Assembly (NCBI GenBank): GCA_002405755.1
Contig: DHMK01000006.1
Location: forward strand, 204 to 13,899
Direction of reading: 5' to 3'
DNA length: 13,696 nucleotides
DNA from: Clostridiales bacterium UBA4644
Lineage (GTDB): Bacteria; Bacillota; Clostridia; Oscillospirales; Butyricicoccaceae
Position numbers and translations under genes: made by a program. Positions 7,147 through 11,114 of the stretch are shown in pieces. The first letter of the stretch is position 1; every line of letters begins with the position of its first letter. Below the pieces are notes generated by a model, which had not been told where the DNA came from, searched no databases, and saw only the letters and a list, made by a program, of their open reading frames with translations.

Positions 7147-7149
7147 TGG
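7128..7149. promoter_or_regulatory. Inverted repeat, candidate Rrf2 operator
   Basis: CCATTG (7128-7133) and CAATGG (7144-7149) form a perfect 6-bp inverted repeat with a 10-nt centre that itself contains CAATTG. It covers the -35 and most of the spacer of the operon promoter, so a bound dimer would block RNA polymerase. Binding by the adjacent Rrf2 protein is inferred from position only. Confidence 0.55.
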
Positions 7150-7200
7150 GTTTTGAAAAATTATTTTTCCCGCTTTTTTGGGCTTTTTCGGAAAAAACAC

Positions 7201-7229
7201 TTGACTTTTCCCCTCGGCTGATGTAAGAT
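7201..7229 (+). promoter_or_regulatory. Promoter of the tRNA-Leu gene
   Basis: TTGACT (7201-7206) and TAAGAT (7224-7229) are 17 nt apart, with TG directly before the -10. The predicted start is near 7236, a few bases before the mature tRNA end. A-rich and T-rich tracts lie just upstream. Confidence 0.75.
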
Positions 7230-7242
7230 AGCTCTTGCAGTC

Positions 7243-7329
7243 GCGGATGTGGCGGAATTGGCAGACGCGCATGGTTCAGGTCCATGTGAAAGCAATTTCA
7301 TGGGGGTTCAAGTCCCTTCATCCGCACCA
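7243..7329 (+). tRNA. tRNA-Leu (anticodon CAG)
   Basis: An 87-nt class II tRNA with encoded CCA end. The acceptor stem GCGGATG (7243-7249) pairs fully with CATCCGC (7319-7325). The anticodon stem is CATGG/CCATG around the loop TTCAGGT, with anticodon CAG at 7277-7279. A long variable arm follows, as expected for leucine. The T arm is GGGGG-TTCAAGT-CCCTT, so its two outer pairs are G-U wobbles. It reads CUG, the leucine codon that dominates the genes in this window. It has its own promoter and terminator and is a single-gene unit. Confidence 0.95.
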
Positions 7330-7334
7330 AACAG

Positions 7335-7363
7335 CACCCTTACGGTCTCGTAAGGGTGTTTTT
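7335..7363 (+). terminator. Rho-independent terminator of the tRNA-Leu gene
   Basis: A perfect 10-bp stem CACCCTTACG/CGTAAGGGTG (7335-7344 and 7349-7358) with a GTCT loop is followed directly by five T. It starts six bases after the CCA end. Confidence 0.92.
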
Positions 7364-7385
7364 GCGTTTTCCTGCGCAAACGGCG

Positions 7386-7414
7386 TTGATGTTTCTGCAA
7401 AAATCTGCTATGAT
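7386..7414 (+). promoter_or_regulatory. Promoter of the serine hydrolase-anmK operon
   Basis: TTGATG (7386-7391) and TATGAT (7409-7414) are 17 nt apart. TGC precedes the -10, giving an extended -10. The start would be near 7421, leaving a leader of about 38 nt before the ATG at 7459. Confidence 0.7.
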
Positions 7415-7458
7415 TGACCCATCCTGTTTATTTCAGCATTCAGAAAGGAAGCTTTATC

Positions 7459-8619
7459 ATGCCGGATTTTTCTGCTTTGGACAAGCATATTCAGGGACTC
7501 ATCGATGAGGGCTGCTTTCCCTCCGCAACGCTCTGCGTGTTTCATCATGATCAGCTGGTGAAGGAGGAGGCCTATGGCTGCCCCGATCCCATCTCCGGGC
7601 TGCCTGCCCGGAAGGACACCTGCTACGATATCGCATCGCTGAGCAAGCTTTTTGCCGGAACGGCCTTCATGGCCCTCTGCGGACAGGGCGTTTTTGATCT
7701 GGACGAGCCCCTCTGTAAGAGCTTCCCCGCCTTCGCGGGGGAGAAGGAGATCCGCGCCAGCGCCAACGCGCTGCTGCAGGACCAGCCGGACGAGCTGCTG
7801 GGTCATTGCGACGGCAGCGTGGTCACCTGGCGCAACGTGCTGGTGCACAATTCCGGCCTGGGCTGGGCTCCGCTGCATCTGCGCTGCAAAACGCCGGAGG
7901 AAGCCGTAAACTATATCTGCACCATGCCCTTTGCTTACCGCACCGGCGACACGGTGCTCTATACCGATCTTGGCCTGATCCTCATGGGCGTCGCCATGGA
8001 GCGCCGCTGCGGCAAGCCGCTGGACGAGCTGGTGGAGGAGCTGGTGTGCCGGCCGCTGGGGCTGGAGCATACGGGCTATCGCCGGGTGAGCCAGGGGGCA
8101 AAACCGGAAAACACGGCGCCCACCGAGATCTGCAAATACCGGGGCTGCCGGATGCATGGGCTGGTCCACGATGAAAACGCCTATTTCTTCGACGGCGTTG
8201 CGGGCCATGCAGGCGTCTTTTCCACGGCGCAGGAGGTGGCCCGGCTGATCCAGAGCTATTTTGAAGCCATCCAGGGCAAGACCGGCGGCCCGGTCTCCCC
8301 GGCGGTGGCGAGAGACATGATCCGCTTCCGCCAGATGAACCGCTGGGACCGGCGGGGCATCATGTGGCAGCTGCGCATTCTGGATACCGACGCCCATTCC
8401 TTCCCGCTGTCCCGGCCCAGCTTCGGCCATACGGGCTTTACCGGGACCTGCACCTGGTGCGATCCGGAGCGGGAGATGTGCTTCGCTCTTTTGACCAATG
8501 ATGTTTATAACGGCCGGGAAAACCGCACGCTGGGCGCTCGCCGGAAGGGCATCGTGGAGCAGCTGATCTCCGCCGTGGATCATGCGGATACCTGCACCCG
8601 GGCCGCGGATGTGAAATGA
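7459..8619 (+). CDS. Serine hydrolase, beta-lactamase/penicillin-binding-protein-like family
   Basis: A 386-residue member of the class C beta-lactamase fold family (PF00144). Nucleophile motif S60-L-S-K63, second motif Y168-T-D170, and third motif H324-T-G326 in the place of KTG. The NVLVHNSGLG segment is also typical. No signal peptide or membrane segment is seen, so it should be cytoplasmic. The family holds carboxypeptidases, esterases and muropeptide amidases, and sequence alone does not decide between them. Its stop overlaps the anmK start (ATGA), which favours a role in recycling muropeptides. Bacillus AmiE, a family member in the MurNAc recycling cluster, is a precedent for an amidase. 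ATG 7459 follows AGAAAGGAAG by 7 nt; an upstream TTG in frame lies in the -10 region and is rejected. Confidence 0.87.
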   Translation: MPDFSALDKHIQGLIDEGCFPSATLCVFHHDQLVKEEAYGCPDPISGLPARKDTCYDIASLSKLFAGTAFMALCGQGVFDLDEPLCKSFPAFAGEKEIRASANALLQDQPDELLGHCDGSVVTWRNVLVHNSGLGWAPLHLRCKTPEEAVNYICTMPFAYRTGDTVLYTDLGLILMGVAMERRCGKPLDELVEELVCRPLGLEHTGYRRVSQGAKPENTAPTEICKYRGCRMHGLVHDENAYFFDGVAGHAGVFSTAQEVARLIQSYFEAIQGKTGGPVSPAVARDMIRFRQMNRWDRRGIMWQLRILDTDAHSFPLSRPSFGHTGFTGTCTWCDPEREMCFALLTNDVYNGRENRTLGARRKGIVEQLISAVDHADTCTRAADVK

Positions 8620-9782
8620 TCGGCATCGGCCTGATGTGCGGCACCAGCGCCGACAGCATCGACGCCGCCTGCGTCCGGCTGGAGGGCGCGCCGCCCATGC
8701 TGCGCTGGCAGCTGCTGCGCTTTACGACCCACGGGCTGGAGCCTGCCCTGCGGGAGGAGATCTTCCGGGCCTTCCGGCCGGAGACAGCGACGGTGGACCG
8801 GCTGTGTCAGCTGAACTTTATGCTGGGAGAGGCCTTCGCCTCCGCTGCGCTGGAGGCGGCAGCTGCCGCTGGCCTTTCGCCGGAGCAGGTGGACTTTATC
8901 GGCTCCCACGGCCAGACCGTCTGGCACATCCCGCCGGGGAGCGGCTTGGGCGTCCCCTCCACGCTGCAGCTGGGCAGCCCGGCGGTCATCGCCCAGCGCA
9001 CGGGCATCACGGTGGTCTCCGACTTCCGCAGCCGGGATATGGCGGCGGGCGGGCAGGGCGCGCCGCTGGTACCCTTTGTGGATGCGCTTTTGCTGACCCA
9101 CCCGGAAAAAAGCCGCGCCGTGCAGAATATCGGCGGCATCGGCAATGTTTCCTGGCTGCCTGCCGGCGGAAGGGGGCCGCAGCTGGGCTTTGACACGGGT
9201 CCGGGCAATATGCTGCTGGACCGGGCCGCCGAGGTGCTCACCCAGGGCCGGCTCCGCTGCGATCTGGACGGAAGGCTGGCGCTGGCGGGCCGCGTTCATG
9301 AACCGCTGGTGGAAAAATGGATGGGGGAGGAGCCATATTTTGCCCTCTGCCCGCCCAAATCCACCGGTCGGGAGCTGTTTGGCGTGCAGCGCTGCGCCCG
9401 GTATCTGGAAGAGATGCAGGCCCTTTCTCCGGAGGATATCCTTGCCACGCTGACCGCCTTTACCGCCCGCAGCATTGCCGACGCCTATCGGCGCTTTTTG
9501 CCAGAGACGCCCCGGGAGGTGCTGCTCTGCGGCGGCGGAGCGCGCAATCCCGCCCTGCGGCAGCGATTGGCGGCGGAGCTGCCTCACAGCTTCGTGGGCC
9601 GGACGGAGGACGCCGGTCTGCCGGGCGACAGCAAGGAGGCCGTGGCCTTCGCGGTGCTGGGCTATGAGACGCTTTGCGGCAGGCCGGGCAACCTGCCCTC
9701 TGCCACCGGCGCGGCCATGCCTGTGGTGCTGGGCAGCATCACGCCGGGCAGCGGCGTAAGGCTTGCGCCGATCCGGGCCTGA
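8616..9782 (+). CDS. anmK: Anhydro-N-acetylmuramic acid kinase
   Basis: A 388-residue sugar kinase of the ASKHA fold; E. coli AnmK is similar in length. It opens the 1,6-anhydro ring of anhydroMurNAc and phosphorylates it to MurNAc-6-phosphate in cell-wall recycling. Visible motifs: phosphate loop GLMCGTSADSID (5-16), SHGQTVWHIP, VSDFRSRDMAAGGQGAPLVP, NIGGIGNVSWLP, and GFDTGPGNMLLD. In the last, D193 matches the catalytic Asp182 of E. coli. The C-terminal CGGGARNPALRQRL is the adenosine-binding loop. The start overlaps the stop of the serine hydrolase gene by 4 nt and lacks a strong ribosome site, implying coupled translation. The next steps (MurQ etherase, NagZ, and the lytic transglycosylase that makes the substrate) are not in the window. 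C8 replaces the more common serine in the GLMSGTS motif. Confidence 0.95.
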   Translation: MIGIGLMCGTSADSIDAACVRLEGAPPMLRWQLLRFTTHGLEPALREEIFRAFRPETATVDRLCQLNFMLGEAFASAALEAAAAAGLSPEQVDFIGSHGQTVWHIPPGSGLGVPSTLQLGSPAVIAQRTGITVVSDFRSRDMAAGGQGAPLVPFVDALLLTHPEKSRAVQNIGGIGNVSWLPAGGRGPQLGFDTGPGNMLLDRAAEVLTQGRLRCDLDGRLALAGRVHEPLVEKWMGEEPYFALCPPKSTGRELFGVQRCARYLEEMQALSPEDILATLTAFTARSIADAYRRFLPETPREVLLCGGGARNPALRQRLAAELPHSFVGRTEDAGLPGDSKEAVAFAVLGYETLCGRPGNLPSATGAAMPVVLGSITPGSGVRLAPIRA

Positions 9783-9798
9783 CACAAAAATAAAGCAG

Positions 9799-9837
9799 CC
9801 CCGCTGTACGCTTCGTCATACAGCGGGGATTTCTTTT
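9799..9837 (+). terminator. Terminator between convergent anmK and activase genes
   Basis: A perfect 10-bp stem CCCCGCTGTA/TACAGCGGGG (9799-9808 and 9819-9828) with a 10-nt loop is followed by ATTTCTTTT. It lies 17 nt after the anmK stop. On the minus strand the downstream side is CTGCTTTATTTTT, so weaker bidirectional action for the convergent activase gene is possible. Confidence 0.82.
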
Positions 9838-9859
9838 GAAAAAATAATGAAAGATGCGG

Positions 9860-10636
9860 TCAGCGCAGCTGCGCAGCGCACAGCGCCGCGCCGATGGCAC
9901 CGGCGAAGCGGCCGTTGGGATGGGTCAGCAAGGGCTGGCCGATGGCGGCGGAAAGGGCCTGCGGCAGATAGTCGCACTGACACAGTCCGCCCGTCAGGCA
10001 GACGGCGGCAAACTGTCCGCCCAGCTTCTGCCGCTGGGAGGCCACCTTTTTCACAATGGAATCCACCACGCCGAAGGCGATGTTCTCCCGGGGCTCGCCC
10101 CGACCGATGAGGCTCACCACCTCGGATTCGGCGAACACCGTGCAGAGCGAGCTGATGGAAACGCCGCTGCCCCGGCGGGCCAGCGCGCAAAGCTCCTCGG
10201 GCCGGAGCGCCAGCCGGGCCGCCATGATCTCCAGAAACCGCCCCGTGCCGGCGGAGCATTTGTCGTTCATGAGAAAGTCGCAGACGGCCCCGTCCCGGAT
10301 GCCGATGATCTTGGTGTCCTGCCCGCCGATGTCGATGACCAGGAGCTGGTCGGTCTGCTGCAGAAAGCAGGCCCCTCGGGCGTGGCAGGTGATCTCTGTG
10401 ACGGCTCTGCCCGCGTAGGGAACGGCGACCCGCCCATAGCCGGTGGCCACGCAGTTGGTCTCACAGGCGGGATAGCCGGCCTCTGCCAGCAGCTGCCGGA
10501 GGGCTTCCGCCGTGTCGACGCTGCTCCAGCCGGTGGGCAGGACCTGCCGCAGCAAAAGTCCGCCGTCCCGGCGCAATACCACGGCCTTGGCGCAGGTGGA
10601 GCCAATGTCAATGCCGATGAAGTGATCTGTCTGCAT
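9860..10636 (-). CDS. 2-hydroxyacyl-CoA dehydratase activase (BadF/HgdC/YjiL family ATPase)
   Basis: A 258-residue ATPase, the size of HgdC (about 260). The homodimer holds one [4Fe-4S] cluster between its subunits and uses ATP to push single electrons into a partner dehydratase or double-cubane protein. Visible motifs: phosphate loop GIDIGSTCAKAV (8-19), DIGGQDTK (102-109), NDKCSAGTGRF with C127, and SLCTVFAESEVV with C165. C127 and C165 fit the two cluster-ligand cysteines of HgdC. The C-terminal LTGGL motif and GAIGAAL also fit the fold. No dehydratase (HgdAB, HadBC) or DCCP partner is in the window, so the substrate is open; HgdC, HadI and YjiL are all possible matches. The start ATG has AGGGG about 11 nt upstream. 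A structured leader precedes it. Confidence 0.92.
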   Translation of the reverse strand: MQTDHFIGIDIGSTCAKAVVLRRDGGLLLRQVLPTGWSSVDTAEALRQLLAEAGYPACETNCVATGYGRVAVPYAGRAVTEITCHARGACFLQQTDQLLVIDIGGQDTKIIGIRDGAVCDFLMNDKCSAGTGRFLEIMAARLALRPEELCALARRGSGVSISSLCTVFAESEVVSLIGRGEPRENIAFGVVDSIVKKVASQRQKLGGQFAAVCLTGGLCQCDYLPQALSAAIGQPLLTHPNGRFAGAIGAALCAAQLR

Positions 10637-10653
10637 GATGGGACAGCCCCTTT

Positions 10654-10737
10654 CTATGGCTTCAAAGCAAAACGCCTGCCGGCAAACGACCCGCCGGCAG
10701 GCGCAGTGAGAAGAAGGAGTTTCTTTCGGAATTTCAT
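10654..10737 (-). other. Possible 27-residue leader peptide with four consecutive leucine codons (tentative)
   Basis: A minus-strand frame from ATG at 10737 to TAG at 10654 reads MKFRKKLLLLTAPAGGSFAG and seven more residues. The four Leu codons are CTC CTT CTT CTC, in a region where genes mostly use CTG. The hairpin at 10673-10703 lies inside its second half. No Shine-Dalgarno precedes it; the ATG falls about 6 nt after the predicted transcript start, so it would have to be translated as a near-leaderless message. It may be chance. Confidence 0.25.
10673..10703 (-). promoter_or_regulatory. Hairpin in the activase leader (possible attenuator)
   Basis: A perfect 11-bp inverted repeat CGCCTGCCGGC/GCCGGCAGGCG (10673-10683 and 10693-10703) has a 9-nt loop. 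On the minus strand it is followed by TTTTGCTTTG, a weak terminator-like tail. It lies between the promoter and the activase ATG, where no other minus-strand gene ends. That position suggests premature termination or leader control and not an ordinary gene end. Confidence 0.6.
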
Positions 10738-10749
10738 AAAAGCAAGGCT

Positions 10750-10758
10750 ATTATAGCA
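10750..10758 (-). promoter_or_regulatory. Extended -10 promoter for the activase gene
   Basis: On the minus strand TGCTATAAT (10758-10750) is a perfect -10 with the TGn extension. No good -35 is seen at 16-18 nt upstream, which is tolerated for extended -10 promoters. The start would be near 10743, giving a leader of about 107 nt. Confidence 0.6.
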
Positions 10759-10875
10759 CCCTTCTGCCCGCAGCGCCAGTCCTTTGTGCAGATCATTCCG
10801 ATATCCGTTCAAAGGCGTATTCGTTCGAAAAAAGCGATAATAAGCGAAAAAATAAAAAAGAAAAAGGAAAAAGGC

Positions 10876-10904
10876 TTGACTATGGGAAAATATCGGAAGA
10901 TATT
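10876..10904 (+). promoter_or_regulatory. Upstream candidate rpoB promoter with overlapping inverted repeat
   Basis: TTGACT (10876-10881) and GATATT (10899-10904) are 17 nt apart; the -10 is only four of six. The -10 forms one arm of the repeat AATATC-GGAA-GATATT (10889-10904), a possible operator. Dense A-tracts lie just upstream. Confidence 0.45.
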
Positions 10905-10927
10905 ACGAAAATTTCAGCAAAAAATCG

Positions 10928-10956
10928 TTGACTTCGCTGAATTGGCATGGTAAAAT
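10928..10956 (+). promoter_or_regulatory. Main candidate rpoB promoter
   Basis: TTGACT (10928-10933) and TAAAAT (10951-10956) are separated by 17 nt. TGG precedes the -10, giving an extended -10. The start falls near 10963, exactly at the first leader hairpin, leaving about 150 nt before the rpoB ATG. Confidence 0.72.
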
Positions 10957-10962
10957 AAAAAA

Positions 10963-11081
10963 CTGTACCAGCATGGGTACAGTGCGCTCTTTTGCAAACT
11001 CAGTATAGCGCACTTTGCGGCAAAAGGCAAGAGCAAATGCTGCGAAACGAACAACTTATCCGGGCGTATCACAAACCGGAT
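10963..11081 (+). promoter_or_regulatory. Structured rpoB leader RNA
   Basis: Three inverted repeats lie between the promoter and rpoB. The first is CTGTACC/GGTACAG (10963-10969, 10976-10982), with a 6-nt loop. The second is AGTGCGCT/AGCGCACT (10981-10988, 11007-11014), with an 18-nt loop. The third is ATCCGG/CCGGAT (11058-11063, 11076-11081). In addition, CTTTTGC in the loop of the second (10989-10995) is complementary to GCAAAAG downstream (11020-11026), allowing a pseudoknot or an alternative fold. No T-run follows any stem, so it does not look like a terminator. I cannot match it to a known riboswitch. Confidence 0.55.
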
Positions 11082-11114
11082 GTTCCAAAATAAAGAAATG
11101 GAGTGAGGCAACCG

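Larger units (their letters stand above)
10756..11114. other. Intergenic region between the activase gene and rpoB
   Basis: About 360 nt with no convincing gene. It is markedly more AT-rich than its surroundings. In order it holds the activase promoter (minus), a run of A/G-rich tracts (about 10826-10874) that could act as UP elements, two candidate rpoB promoters, and the rpoB leader. No ribosomal protein gene (rplL or rplJ) precedes rpoB here, so rpoB appears to be transcribed from its own promoters. Confidence 0.7.

Noticed and set aside
7235..7417. 60-residue plus-strand frame covering the tRNA
   Set aside because: It is the well-known false frame read through a tRNA-Leu gene; it also runs through the terminator.
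7408..9785. Two minus-strand frames of about 400 residues each (7408-8583 and 8580-9785)
   Set aside because: They mirror the serine hydrolase and anmK genes; the + strand products have full catalytic motifs.
10963..11114. T-box or classical riboswitch in the rpoB leader
   Set aside because: No T-box sequence (TGGNACCGCG-like) and no terminator hairpin with T-run are present; kept only as an unclassified structured leader.
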